A DNA stretch of 12,264 nt from an uncultured Alistipes sp. (GCA_900552955.1 USBO01000046.1:1-12264); one strand, 5' to 3'. Positions 1 through 6,464 are shown, counted from the stretch's first letter. The notes: generated by a model not told the origin, from the letters alone. Made by a program: numbers and translations.

Positions 1-123
1 GCGCCGTAAATCCCCTCCTCGGAGGGGACTTCGAGGCCGCTGCGCGACCTGTCGGCGGCCCTGGACGGGGAGAGGATAGCCGACGCTGCGGCCGATTATG
101 TGGAAAATGGAAAAACGAAATAA
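1..123 (+). CDS. Doubtful 3' end of an upstream gene, possibly frameshifted
   Basis: Positions 10-120 form an open frame ending in TAA at 121-123, 4 bp before the next start. Its third codon positions are almost all G or C, like the real genes here, and the peptide (ending DYVENGKTK) looks globular. However, the same frame has a TAA at 7-9 and no usable start after it. The frame that starts at base 3 is open across that stop and begins AVNPLLGGDFE, so one extra base near 20-46 could have broken a single gene. The alternative is that a gene ends at base 9 and the rest is spacer. A G+C hairpin at 11-28 (8-nt arms) lies at the suspected break and could be a terminator or a cause of sequence error. 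No function can be assigned. Confidence 0.3.
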
Positions 124-127
124 CGAA

Positions 128-1018
128 ATGGAAACGCCGCGTTTCACGGTGATATGCTGTTCGGTCGATCCGACGGCGGCCGAGGCGTTGCGCCGCAATG
201 TCGCCGCGACGATCGGCGAAGCGTTCGAATTCGACGCGTGGGACAACCGCGGCCGCAGCGTCGGGCTGTGCGAGGTCTATAACCGCTGCGCCGGGCGCAG
301 CGCGGGAGAGTATCTCTGTTTCGTGCACGAGGACGTCCGGTTCCTGACCGAGGGATGGGGCGCGCGGCTGGCCGCGAAGCTGAGCGAGCCGGCGTGCGGC
401 GTCGTGGGCTTTGCGGGGAGCGTGCTCAAGCTGCGGCGCATGACGGCGTGGCTGCACGGCGTGGGCGACATGCGCGCCAACTACGTGCAGCACCACGGCG
501 GACGGCGGCATCTCCATGCGATGAACCCCGAGGGGGCGGACTTTTCGCCCGTGGTGACGCTCGACGGCATGTGCCTGGCGGTGCGGCGCGACGTCTGGGC
601 CGCCGTGCCGTTCGATGCGCGGACGTTCGGCGGGTTTCATTGCTACGACCTCGATTTCACGACGGCCGTGACGGCCGCGGGGTTTCGCAACCACGTCTGC
701 CACACGGCGCTGATCGAACATCTCTCGGCCGGAGCCTTCTCCTATGGCTGGCTCGGGACGCTCGGGGTCTACCATCGCAAGTGGGCCGCGCGGCTGCCGC
801 TGAGTGTCGAACCGCTCGACGACGCCCGTCTGGCCGATCTCGACCGGCGTGCCGAAGCCTATTTCCTGAAGCTGCTGTGTCAGAAGCGGCTGTTCGACGC
901 CTGTCCCTTCGGCCGCATCGCGCGTTACGTGCGCACCTATCCCGGGCATGCCGTCTCGTGGGCGCTGCCGTTCAAATACCTGAAATATCACCTCAAATCG
1001 CTGGTCACTCATGGCTGA
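128..1018 (+). CDS. StrF-like glycosyltransferase (GT2-like fold)
   Basis: Predicted cytoplasmic glycosyltransferase of the 'glycosyltransferase-like family 2_5' type (StrF-related). It would move a sugar from a nucleotide donor to a surface polysaccharide or lipopolysaccharide precursor; donor and acceptor cannot be read from sequence. Counting from the ATG at 128 (296 aa), the protein opens with a beta strand (FTVICCSVD, residues 6-14). It then shows an acidic metal-binding-like HED at 67-69, the family-typical LDGMCLAVRR at 145-154, and HCYDLDF at 171-177, where the second acidic cluster is expected. In-frame ATGs at 98 and 107 would add 10 or 7 residues. The 128 start is preferred because it follows the preceding open frame's stop and sits directly before the first strand. 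No signal peptide or membrane segment is seen. The stop overlaps the next start by 8 bp, so the two are co-transcribed. The family call is firm and the substrate unknown. Confidence 0.87.
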   Translation: METPRFTVICCSVDPTAAEALRRNVAATIGEAFEFDAWDNRGRSVGLCEVYNRCAGRSAGEYLCFVHEDVRFLTEGWGARLAAKLSEPACGVVGFAGSVLKLRRMTAWLHGVGDMRANYVQHHGGRRHLHAMNPEGADFSPVVTLDGMCLAVRRDVWAAVPFDARTFGGFHCYDLDFTTAVTAAGFRNHVCHTALIEHLSAGAFSYGWLGTLGVYHRKWAARLPLSVEPLDDARLADLDRRAEAYFLKLLCQKRLFDACPFGRIARYVRTYPGHAVSWALPFKYLKYHLKSLVTHG

Positions 1019-1799
1019 TTCCGACCGTTCGCTCGTGCGGGTCGTCGTGCCCGTCTATCGGGAGCTGACGCCCGACGAGGAGGCGTCGCTGCGCAACAAT
1101 GTCCGCACATTGGCGGCATGGCCTTTCACCGTGCTGCACCCCGAAGGGGTGTGTCCGCCCGCCTGCTGTGCCGAGCTGCATCTGGAGACGCGCGCCGTGG
1201 GCGACGAGTGGCTCGGGCGGCGCAACGGCATCGCGGGGTACAACCGCATGATGCTCAGCGAGGCGTTCTATGCGATGTTCGCCGATGCGGAGTATGTTCT
1301 GATCTGCCACACCGACGCGTGGATCTTCCGCGACGAACTGGCGGAGTGGTGCGGGCGGGGCTACGACTGCGTGGCGGCCCCGTGGCTGCGGCGGCCGCTG
1401 TACGACCTGCCGCTGGTGAAGCAGTATATGCGATGGCGGGAGTGGGCGAAAGGCCGCCGCGGGGAACTCTCGCGGCAGGTGCTCTACGGCCGCGTCGGCA
1501 ACGGCGGTCTGTCGCTGCGGCGCGTGGAGGCGTTCCGGCAGGCGTGTGCGGCCTACCGCGCCGAGGCTGAGACTTATCTTGCGAATCCGCATCACCTGCA
1601 CAACGAGGATGTTTTCTGGGCGACGGTGCCCCGCGGGTTCCGCTATCCGGCGCCCGACGAGGCGCTGCGCTTCTCGGTCGACACCCATCCGGCCTATGCG
1701 CTGCGGCGGCTGGGCGGCGCGCTGCCGTTCGGCTGCCACAGTTGGACGAAGCGCCGCATGCGACGGGCGTGGCGGGGGATCATCCCCGCTGCGAAGTGA
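1011..1799 (+). CDS. DUF5672 family protein, putative glycosyltransferase
   Basis: A 262-residue protein with the hallmarks of DUF5672, a domain found in polysaccharide gene clusters and thought to be glycosyltransferase-like, though no reaction is established as far as I know. The order of conserved pieces is VVVPVYREL near the N terminus (11-19), GYNRMM at 76-81, HTDAW at 100-104 (probable DxD equivalent), GAPW-like AAPW at 122-125, GNGGLSLRR at 163-171, HNEDVFW at 197-203 and PFGCHSW at 239-245. GNGG and NEDVFW are also typical of GT-A enzymes that bind a nucleotide sugar. The C terminus is rich in Arg, Lys and Trp, suiting contact with the membrane or phospholipid. It starts inside the end of the StrF-like gene in another frame, implying translational coupling. 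It converges on the leftward GT2 pair with a 24-bp gap that shows no obvious terminator. Confidence 0.87.
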   Translation: MADSDRSLVRVVVPVYRELTPDEEASLRNNVRTLAAWPFTVLHPEGVCPPACCAELHLETRAVGDEWLGRRNGIAGYNRMMLSEAFYAMFADAEYVLICHTDAWIFRDELAEWCGRGYDCVAAPWLRRPLYDLPLVKQYMRWREWAKGRRGELSRQVLYGRVGNGGLSLRRVEAFRQACAAYRAEAETYLANPHHLHNEDVFWATVPRGFRYPAPDEALRFSVDTHPAYALRRLGGALPFGCHSWTKRRMRRAWRGIIPAAK

Positions 1800-1823
1800 A
1801 CGTGCTGCCTGCGGCGTCGGAGA

Positions 1824-2657
1824 TCACTCCGGCAGTTTGCCGACCAGTCCCGCCGTTTCGGGGTCGGGGTTCAGGTATTGCGAGATGCCGTGTTTGCACC
1901 GCAGCAGGCGCCGGTTGCGCGTGAGGTTGGCCAGCACCTGGTTGGCTACGGCCTTGTCGCGGGCGCGGACGTTGTGGTAGAGGTGGTAGACCACCCCCGA
2001 GAACTTGAGCGAGAAGTGCTGCACGCCGATGTGCCACAGACGGATGCCGAATTCGTAGTCCTCGCTGCCCCAGCCCTGGATCAGCTCGTTGTAGCCGTTG
2101 ACGCAGATGGCGTCGTTGCGCCAGAAGGCCATGTTGCAGCCGCGCGTCACTCCGGGTTTGTAGCGGCCGAAAATGGGTGACATCCACGGGAGACGGATGG
2201 CGTTGAACTTGTTGGAGACGTCGGGATTCCACACGCTGATGTCGGTCGAACGGTTCTCCAGCAGCCACGTCGAATAGTCGGGCCCCAGCAACACGCGGCT
2301 GCCGCTGACGAAACGCCCCGGGCGTGCGACGGCGATGTGGTCGCGCACGAAATCGGGATGGAGCACCACGTCGCCGTCGACCTGAATGATGTAGTCGCTC
2401 GTTGCACGGGCAATCGCCTTGTTGCGGATGCTGCCGACACGGAATCCGGTGTCTTCCTGCCAGACGTGGATGATCGGTGTGGGCGTCAGCGCGCGGTAAC
2501 GTGCGATAAGCGACGCGGTGCGGTCGTCCGAACCGTCGTCGGCCACCAGAATCTCCGCTGGGGCGACCGATTGCTGCATACAGCTCTTGAGGCAAAGCTC
2601 CAGGGCTTCGGGCCAGTTGTAGGTCGAAATGACCAGTGATGTTTTGAATCGTTCCAT
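1824..2657 (-). CDS. Glycosyltransferase family 2 with galactosyltransferase-type C terminus
   Basis: A 277-residue inverting GT2 enzyme, predicted to act at the cytoplasmic face in surface-glycan assembly. The GT-A core is complete. A nucleotide-binding strand (TSLVISTYNWPEAL, 6-19) is followed by ADDGSDD at 39-45, TGFRVGSIRNKAIARA at 70-85, and the metal-binding DGD at 94-96. The C-terminal part has GWGSEDYEFGIRL at 195-207, the motif of the Glyco_transf_7C domain seen in chondroitin-synthase-like and galactosyltransferase proteins, and His225 in a probable metal-ligand position. The reading frame is open far upstream, but that part is a shadow of the neighbouring gene. The ATG at 2657 fits because the domain starts at once and only 7 bp separate it from the previous stop. 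It is the second gene of a leftward two-gene operon. Sugar specificity cannot be told. Confidence 0.92.
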   Translation of the reverse strand: MERFKTSLVISTYNWPEALELCLKSCMQQSVAPAEILVADDGSDDRTASLIARYRALTPTPIIHVWQEDTGFRVGSIRNKAIARATSDYIIQVDGDVVLHPDFVRDHIAVARPGRFVSGSRVLLGPDYSTWLLENRSTDISVWNPDVSNKFNAIRLPWMSPIFGRYKPGVTRGCNMAFWRNDAICVNGYNELIQGWGSEDYEFGIRLWHIGVQHFSLKFSGVVYHLYHNVRARDKAVANQVLANLTRNRRLLRCKHGISQYLNPDPETAGLVGKLPE

Positions 2658-2664
2658 CTTCACA

Positions 2665-3579
2665 TTAAAAAAACATACGATCGGGCAGCATCCCGTAGAT
2701 CCGGTACCACGACCTTCGCAGGCGGTTGAACCGGTAGACTTCGCACCAACTGCTCCACAACTGCCGGTAGGCGGCGTTCCATCCGAACCGCCGGCAGGCC
2801 CGGTGCAGCCGGCAGAGCTGTTTGCCTTCGAGCGCCCAGCGCACCGGTGCGGCGACCCGCATCCGCGCGAAGACGGCCGGAAGGATGCGCAGCGTCTCCT
2901 CGTAGAGCCGGCCCGTCCGCTCGCCCTGCGACGTCGTGGCGGCGGCGTGCCGCCGGAAGGCGTTGAGGGGTTCGAAAACGGTGGAGACATGGCCCTGCAA
3001 CGCGACGAGCATCCAGAAATACCAGTCGCCGGCGTAGCGGAATCCCTCGCACGCCTCGGGTGCGGGAAGGGCCGAACGGCGGAAAACGGCCATGCTGGCG
3101 TTGTAGATCTCGTTGCGGCGCAGCAGATGCCGCAGCACGAAGGTGCGGCCGTCCGTGCGGCGCACGGGGCGGCCTGCATGGCGGACTTTTCCGAACGGCC
3201 GGCCGTCGGCGTCGACCGTGCGGCTCAGCGTGTGAGCCACGACGCAGGCGGGGTCGGCGTCGAGCTCGGCGACGCAGCGTTCGAGAAACGCGGGGTCGGC
3301 GAAATCGTCGCTCTCGGCGATCCAGATGTAGTCGCCCTGCGTGAGGGCGAAACCTTTGTACCACTGCGAGAAAGCCGAGCCGCTGTTGCGGTCGTTGCAG
3401 ACGATGTGCCGGATGCGCGGATGGTTGCGGTAGCACTCCAGGATCGCCTGGCTCCCGTCCGTCGAACAGTCGTCGAGCAGCACCACTTCGATATCGGAGT
3501 AGGTCTGCGCGAGCACCGAGTCGATACGCTGTCTCAGATAGGGTGCATGGCAATAGTTGGGAATGATGACCGAAACCAT
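2665..3579 (-). CDS. Glycosyltransferase family 2
   Basis: A 304-residue GT2 enzyme, first gene of the leftward pair. The N-terminal GT-A domain shows VSVIIPNYCHAPYLRQRIDS (2-21), LDDCSTDGS at 35-43, a polar SGSAFSQWYKG stretch (66-76) and the metal-binding SDD at 90-92 within WIAESDDF. A later acceptor-side region has NASMAVFRR (160-168), GDWYF at 184-188 and FRRH at 208-211. These are typical of bacterial enzymes that add single sugars to capsule, O-antigen or outer-core chains. The last 80 residues are rich in Arg and Trp without a clear membrane helix, suggesting peripheral membrane binding (inference). The start at 3579 is the first ATG after the promoter and begins with the conserved first strand. 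It shares transcription with the GT2 gene 7 bp downstream. Confidence 0.92.
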   Translation of the reverse strand: MVSVIIPNYCHAPYLRQRIDSVLAQTYSDIEVVLLDDCSTDGSQAILECYRNHPRIRHIVCNDRNSGSAFSQWYKGFALTQGDYIWIAESDDFADPAFLERCVAELDADPACVVAHTLSRTVDADGRPFGKVRHAGRPVRRTDGRTFVLRHLLRRNEIYNASMAVFRRSALPAPEACEGFRYAGDWYFWMLVALQGHVSTVFEPLNAFRRHAAATTSQGERTGRLYEETLRILPAVFARMRVAAPVRWALEGKQLCRLHRACRRFGWNAAYRQLWSSWCEVYRFNRLRRSWYRIYGMLPDRMFF

Positions 3580-3610
3580 AGCTTTATTTGATAGGGCTTG
3601 ATAGGGTTTG

Positions 3611-3640
3611 CAAAGTTACGACTATTTCACCGGAAAACAA
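3611..3640 (-). promoter_or_regulatory. Bacteroidota-type promoter of the leftward GT2 operon
   Basis: Read on the minus strand, TTG (3640-3638) is followed by a 19-nt spacer and TAACTTTG (3618-3611). This is a full match to TAnnTTTG, the -7 element of the Bacteroidota housekeeping sigma factor. Transcription should begin near 3605, giving a leader of about 26 nt before the ATG at 3579. No operator overlaps it, but an inverted repeat lies about 20 bp upstream. Confidence 0.75.
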
Positions 3641-3660
3641 GAACAGCCGATTGCTCTGTA

Positions 3661-3678
3661 ATTGATATGATAATCAAT
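3661..3678. other. Short inverted repeat between divergent promoters
   Basis: ATTGAT (3661-3666) and ATCAAT (3673-3678) are exact inverted copies separated by 6 nt. They lie in an AT-rich stretch between the leftward GT2 promoter and the first rightward module promoter. The shape fits a dimeric regulator site. Six-base arms in AT-rich DNA can arise by chance, so this is only a candidate. Confidence 0.25.
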
Positions 3679-3737
3679 GTTTTATAGATTTATATTAAAA
3701 TTTATTCAAAAAATCGTAAAATTTTTTACTAAAATCC

Positions 3738-3768
3738 TTGCGCAACTCCCGAAAACCGTTTATCTTTG
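3738..3768 (+). promoter_or_regulatory. Promoter of tandem module copy A
   Basis: TTG (3738-3740), a 20-nt spacer and TATCTTTG (3761-3768) match the Bacteroidota promoter consensus exactly. About 90 bp of very AT-rich DNA with A and T runs lies directly upstream, as at strongly expressed promoters with UP-like elements. The predicted start is near 3774, in the shared 55-nt sequence. Confidence 0.72.
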
Positions 3769-3814
3769 CACTCGAAGTTTTAAGGTTCATTTAGGTTAGT
3801 AGTTTTAGGTTGGT
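3760..3814 (+). repeat. Direct repeat copy A (55 nt, identical to 4051-4105)
   Basis: All 55 bases match positions 4051-4105, 291 bp downstream. The repeat covers the -7 box and about the first 41 nt of the predicted transcript. The transcribed part has three AGGTT boxes (3783-3787, 3793-3797, 3807-3811) and contains no C from 3789 to 3814, so it should stay unpaired and G/U-rich. Upstream, the promoter spacers resemble each other only partly. Downstream, similarity decays with indels. Confidence 0.9.
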
Positions 3815-3868
3815 GAGGAAACAACGAGCCGCGACGTTCTGTCCGGTATCGGGTTTCCTTCTTTTTTT
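3774..3868 (+). ncRNA. Candidate small RNA A (about 95 nt)
   Basis: The transcript predicted from the promoter at 3738-3768 begins with the shared 5' domain, then forms a closing stem: GAGGAAAC (3815-3822) pairs with GTTTCCTT (3853-3860; seven Watson-Crick pairs and one G-U). A smaller helix, AACG (3823-3826) with CGTT (3835-3838), lies inside. The stem is followed by one C and seven T (3862-3868), a normal intrinsic-terminator layout. No convincing protein is encoded; the overlapping 91-codon frame runs through the next promoter and its poly-A translation. Function is unknown. The alternative is that A and B are leader segments of the gene at 4378. The 5' end is uncertain by a few bases. Confidence 0.45.
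3815..3868 (+). terminator. Intrinsic terminator of candidate RNA A
   Basis: An 8-bp stem (3815-3822 with 3853-3860) encloses a 30-nt loop that can itself fold. It is followed by C and seven T. The long loop makes it less classic than a tight hairpin, but the stem runs straight into the T tract. Confidence 0.45.
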
Positions 3869-4028
3869 GTCGCTGCCCGATCCCCGGGAGCCAACGTTTC
3901 GGGCGGTCTTTCCGTGCGGCAGTCGGATGCCCCTCCCCTTGCTCTGCGACGCTCAGACGCCGAAAATCCACAAAACCACACAGTTGCTAAAAAAACTGAA
4001 AAAAATATTAAAAAAATTGTTAAAATCC
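3869..4028. other. Spacer between the two RNA modules
   Basis: The first 100 bp or so are C/G-rich and show weak patchy similarity to the matching place after copy B, as expected from an old tandem duplication. From about 3965 the sequence turns into A-rich DNA with A runs (3988-4022), directly upstream of the second promoter, where an UP-like element would sit. I see no gene here. Confidence 0.4.
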
Positions 4029-4059
4029 TTGCATGCCTCCGAAAAACGCCTTATCTTTG
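4029..4059 (+). promoter_or_regulatory. Promoter of tandem module copy B
   Basis: TTG (4029-4031), a 20-nt spacer and TATCTTTG (4052-4059) match the Bacteroidota consensus with the same spacing as copy A. A-tracts lie upstream. The predicted start is near 4065. Confidence 0.75.
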
Positions 4060-4105
4060 CACTCGAAGTTTTAAGGTTCATTTAGGTTAGTAGTTTTAGG
4101 TTGGT
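4051..4105 (+). repeat. Direct repeat copy B (55 nt, identical to 3760-3814)
   Basis: Exact copy of 3760-3814. The AGGTT boxes fall at 4074-4078, 4084-4088 and 4098-4102. Immediately after the repeat both copies read GAGGAA, offset by one inserted base, and then diverge. Confidence 0.9.
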
Positions 4106-4207
4106 AGAGGAACTCGAGAGGTTGTAACGGACTTGTTTCGTTACTAAGATTTCAGGACGGTGCTCGTCCGGAATCGAATACCTTCTCGAATTACCTCGAT
4201 TTTTTTT
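4065..4207 (+). ncRNA. Candidate small RNA B (about 140 nt)
   Basis: This paralogue of candidate RNA A has the same 5' domain but a longer, different 3' half. Visible helices are GTAACG (4124-4129) with CGTTAC (4139-4144), and GGACG (4155-4159) with CGTCC (4165-4169). A closing helix, TCGA+GGT (4114-4117, 4120-4122) with ACC+TCGA (4193-4199), has a 2-nt bulge. Eight T (4200-4207) follow directly. The gene downstream has its own promoter beyond this point, so the segment need not be an mRNA leader. Function is unknown. If termination is incomplete, the transcript could extend into the gene at 4378. Confidence 0.45.
4170..4207 (+). terminator. Terminator-like end of candidate RNA B
   Basis: GGAATCGA (4170-4177) can pair with 4186-4195 if two single A residues bulge out. 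The alternative partner of 4193-4199 is the distal arm at 4114-4122. Both foldings end just before or at the eight-T run. The stem is imperfect, so termination may be partial. Confidence 0.35.
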
Positions 4208-4323
4208 ATCTGTCCGACCGCCTTTGGGCGACCTTCCCTCCACCGTTTTCCGTCTCTGGTCCCGGCCTTCGGTATAATGTAAATGCCTGAAGGGACGAAA
4301 TCCTGCACGACTGCAATGAAAAA

Positions 4324-4355
4324 TTTGCAGACAACGCCAATTTCACCTAATTTTG
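4324..4355 (+). promoter_or_regulatory. Promoter immediately upstream of the secreted enzyme gene
   Basis: TTTG (4324-4327), a 20-nt spacer and TAATTTTG (4348-4355) match the Bacteroidota consensus. The predicted start near 4361 gives a leader of about 17 nt to the ATG at 4378. The stretch from 4208 to 4323, between RNA B and this promoter, holds no gene that I can see. Confidence 0.65.
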
Positions 4356-4377
4356 ACTTCGAAAAATCCCGATCGCT

Positions 4378-6420
4378 ATGAGAATCGCATCGTTTGCATT
4401 GCTGCTGACCGCTCTTTCGGCCGCTCCGCTCGCCGCACAGCCCCGGTTCGAGGTCGCTCGCAGCGCGGAGGGCTTCGTCCCGCGATGGGAACACGGCGGC
4501 TTGAACATGACGCCCCCTGCTGAGGGGCTGTGGTCGATCGCCCTGGGCTGGCGCGACGGCGCTCCCGACGACTGGCGGCATGTGCATGCCTCGACGTGCG
4601 AGCGCGTCGGGGAGTGGACGATCCTCGCAGGCGAACTGTCCTGCCGCGGCGGCCGCTGGCTGCTGCGCGACGCCTACCGCGTCGAGGGCGACGTGCTGCA
4701 CGGCATCCGCCGCTACGAGTGGGCGGAGGGGCCGACGCTCGATTCGGTGACGCTCGGCATCCGGTGGCAATTGCCCGAATGCCGGACGCGGCCTTTCCTG
4801 CCAGGGATTCTCTACTACGGCAATCCGTCGGGGGCGCGCAACACGCCCGACAACGTCGTGCGGTACGAGGGCCGTGCGGGCGAGTTCGCAATCTTCGAGG
4901 AGCATCGCTATCCGATGCCGTTTGCGGCCTTCGAGGCCGAAGGCGACGGCGGGTGTGCGGCGGCAGCGACGCTCTTCACGACGCCCGGCCCGCTGGCCGG
5001 TGCGCGCTATGCGGATCACTGGTGGTCGCTCGGGGTGCGGCAGACGGATGAGCGGCCCGAACTGCTGCTGCTGTCGGGGCCGATCGGTTACAACGGTTGC
5101 GCGGGGGCCTGCAAGGCGCTCCAGAGGGGGAGCCTGCGGCTGCCCGATCCGTATCTGACCGTTCGGCCCGGGACGGTGATCGAGAAGGAGTTCCGGCTGG
5201 CGATCGACCCTGCGCCGGCGCGCGGTGCGGCCTTCCAGCGGCCCGTGCATCGGGCGCTGGCGCTCTACGCCCCCTTCTCGTGCGAGGGGCTGCCGCCGTA
5301 CGACGAGATACTGGCTGCGAAGTACTTTATGACGCGCTCGCGCTGGATCGACGAAGGGGCGGTCGCCGGCTTCAACATGTATCCCGAGCCGCGTCGGGCC
5401 ATCGTGATGGGGTGGTGCGGACAGGCGGCCTCGCCGGGCTATTTCCTCCAGCATCTCGGGGCGATCGGGGTCGGGGCCGACGAGGTGCGCGCCATGGTGC
5501 AGCGGTCGCTCGACTTCCTGACGCAGGCACCCTTCGACGAGGAGGGGTTTCGCGTGCGGTACGACGTGGCGACGCAGCGCTGGTCGTCGCCCGATCCGGT
5601 CTCGATGGGGCAGGCGATGTACAACTTCGCGCTGGCGATCCGCTCGGCACGCCGCACGGGCGGTTACGACACGTCGGAGTGGGAGGCGTTCCTGCGCCGT
5701 GCCTGCGACTTCGCGGCCCGACGCATCGCCGATCCGGCATGGCGTCCGCGTTCGACGGCCGAGGCCTTTTTCATCGCGCCGCTGCTTGCGGCCGCCGGGC
5801 TGTTCGACTGCGAACGCTATGCCGCCGCTGCGGTGCGTGCTGCCGACCACTACGCCGCGCGGCATCTGTCGATGGACGAACCCTACTGGGGCGGCACGCT
5901 CGATGCCTCGGGCGAGGACAAGGAGGGGGCGTGGGCCGCTTTTCAGGGGTTTCTGGCGCTCTACGAACATACGCACGACGCCGAGCAGTTGCGGCGGGCG
6001 CAGCATGCCGCCGACGTCTGTCTGAGCTATACCGTGGTGTGGGACATTCCGCTGCCGGCGGGGCGGCTGGCCGATCGCGGACTGCGCACGCGCGGCTGGA
6101 CATCGGTCTCGCCCCAGAATCAGCATCTCGACGTCTACGGCGTGCTCTATGCCCCCGAACTCTACCGGCTGGGCGAGTATACGCACGATGAGGAGCTGAA
6201 AGCGCTTGCACGCGTGATGTTCCGCAGCTGCGGTCAGCTGATCGACCCGTGGGGCCGGCAGGGCGAGCAGATTCAGCAGACCAATTTCGCGCAGCGCGGC
6301 GATCTGAGCGACGTGACGCAGTTCCGCGGCGGTTATGCCGAGGGGTGGACGGTCTTCTGGATCACGGCCCATTTCCTCAATGCGGCGGCCAAGTTCGACG
6401 AGATGGGCGTGCGGCTCTGA
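4378..6420 (+). CDS. Secreted (alpha/alpha)6-barrel-like protein, probable glycan-active enzyme
   Basis: A 680-residue exported protein. Residues 1-20 are a Sec signal peptide (hydrophobic LLLTALSAAPLAA, likely cut before Gln21). There is no lipobox Cys, so it is probably periplasmic rather than a lipoprotein. Residues 21-280 look beta-rich, like the N-terminal sandwich of many polysaccharide lyases and hydrolases. From about 290 onward there are repeated helix pairs with aromatic and acidic residues: MGWCGQAASPGYF near 345, YWGGTLDASGEDKEGAW near 500, TRGWTSVSPQNQHLDVYG near 572 and GYAEGWTVFW near 650. That layout fits an (alpha/alpha)6 six-hairpin glycosidase fold. I recognise no named GH or PL family, and the catalytic residues are not identified; the D/E-rich DASGEDKEG segment is one candidate. 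It has its own promoter and no SusC/D neighbour in the window. The start is the first ATG after the promoter and begins the signal peptide. Confidence 0.82.
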   Translation: MRIASFALLLTALSAAPLAAQPRFEVARSAEGFVPRWEHGGLNMTPPAEGLWSIALGWRDGAPDDWRHVHASTCERVGEWTILAGELSCRGGRWLLRDAYRVEGDVLHGIRRYEWAEGPTLDSVTLGIRWQLPECRTRPFLPGILYYGNPSGARNTPDNVVRYEGRAGEFAIFEEHRYPMPFAAFEAEGDGGCAAAATLFTTPGPLAGARYADHWWSLGVRQTDERPELLLLSGPIGYNGCAGACKALQRGSLRLPDPYLTVRPGTVIEKEFRLAIDPAPARGAAFQRPVHRALALYAPFSCEGLPPYDEILAAKYFMTRSRWIDEGAVAGFNMYPEPRRAIVMGWCGQAASPGYFLQHLGAIGVGADEVRAMVQRSLDFLTQAPFDEEGFRVRYDVATQRWSSPDPVSMGQAMYNFALAIRSARRTGGYDTSEWEAFLRRACDFAARRIADPAWRPRSTAEAFFIAPLLAAAGLFDCERYAAAAVRAADHYAARHLSMDEPYWGGTLDASGEDKEGAWAAFQGFLALYEHTHDAEQLRRAQHAADVCLSYTVVWDIPLPAGRLADRGLRTRGWTSVSPQNQHLDVYGVLYAPELYRLGEYTHDEELKALARVMFRSCGQLIDPWGRQGEQIQQTNFAQRGDLSDVTQFRGGYAEGWTVFWITAHFLNAAAKFDEMGVRL

Positions 6421-6464
6421 GTGCGGGCGGGGTGCCGGAGGACGGTTCTGTCGTCGGAAACCGA

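Noticed and set aside
1824..3179. 451-codon version of the downstream GT2 protein
   Set aside because: The extra N-terminal part is an Arg/Pro/Ser-rich shadow of the neighbouring GT2 gene in another frame; the GT-A domain starts at the ATG at 2657.
3810..4085. 91-codon forward frame ending KKLKKILKKLLKS-like and LEVLRFI
   Set aside because: It starts inside the 55-nt repeat, its Lys/Leu-rich part is translated A-rich promoter DNA, and it ends in the second copy of the repeat. It would cross a terminator-like T run and a promoter.
4270..4285. TATAAT-like sequence as a sigma70-type promoter
   Set aside because: Bacteroidota use TAnnTTTG rather than TATAAT, there is no suitable upstream box, and a better promoter lies at 4324-4355.
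4144..6372. 742-codon minus-strand frame opposite the secreted enzyme gene
   Set aside because: Long antisense frames are expected in DNA with high third-position G+C. The product is Arg/Pro/Gly-rich with no domain, and the plus strand has a clear signal peptide and promoter.
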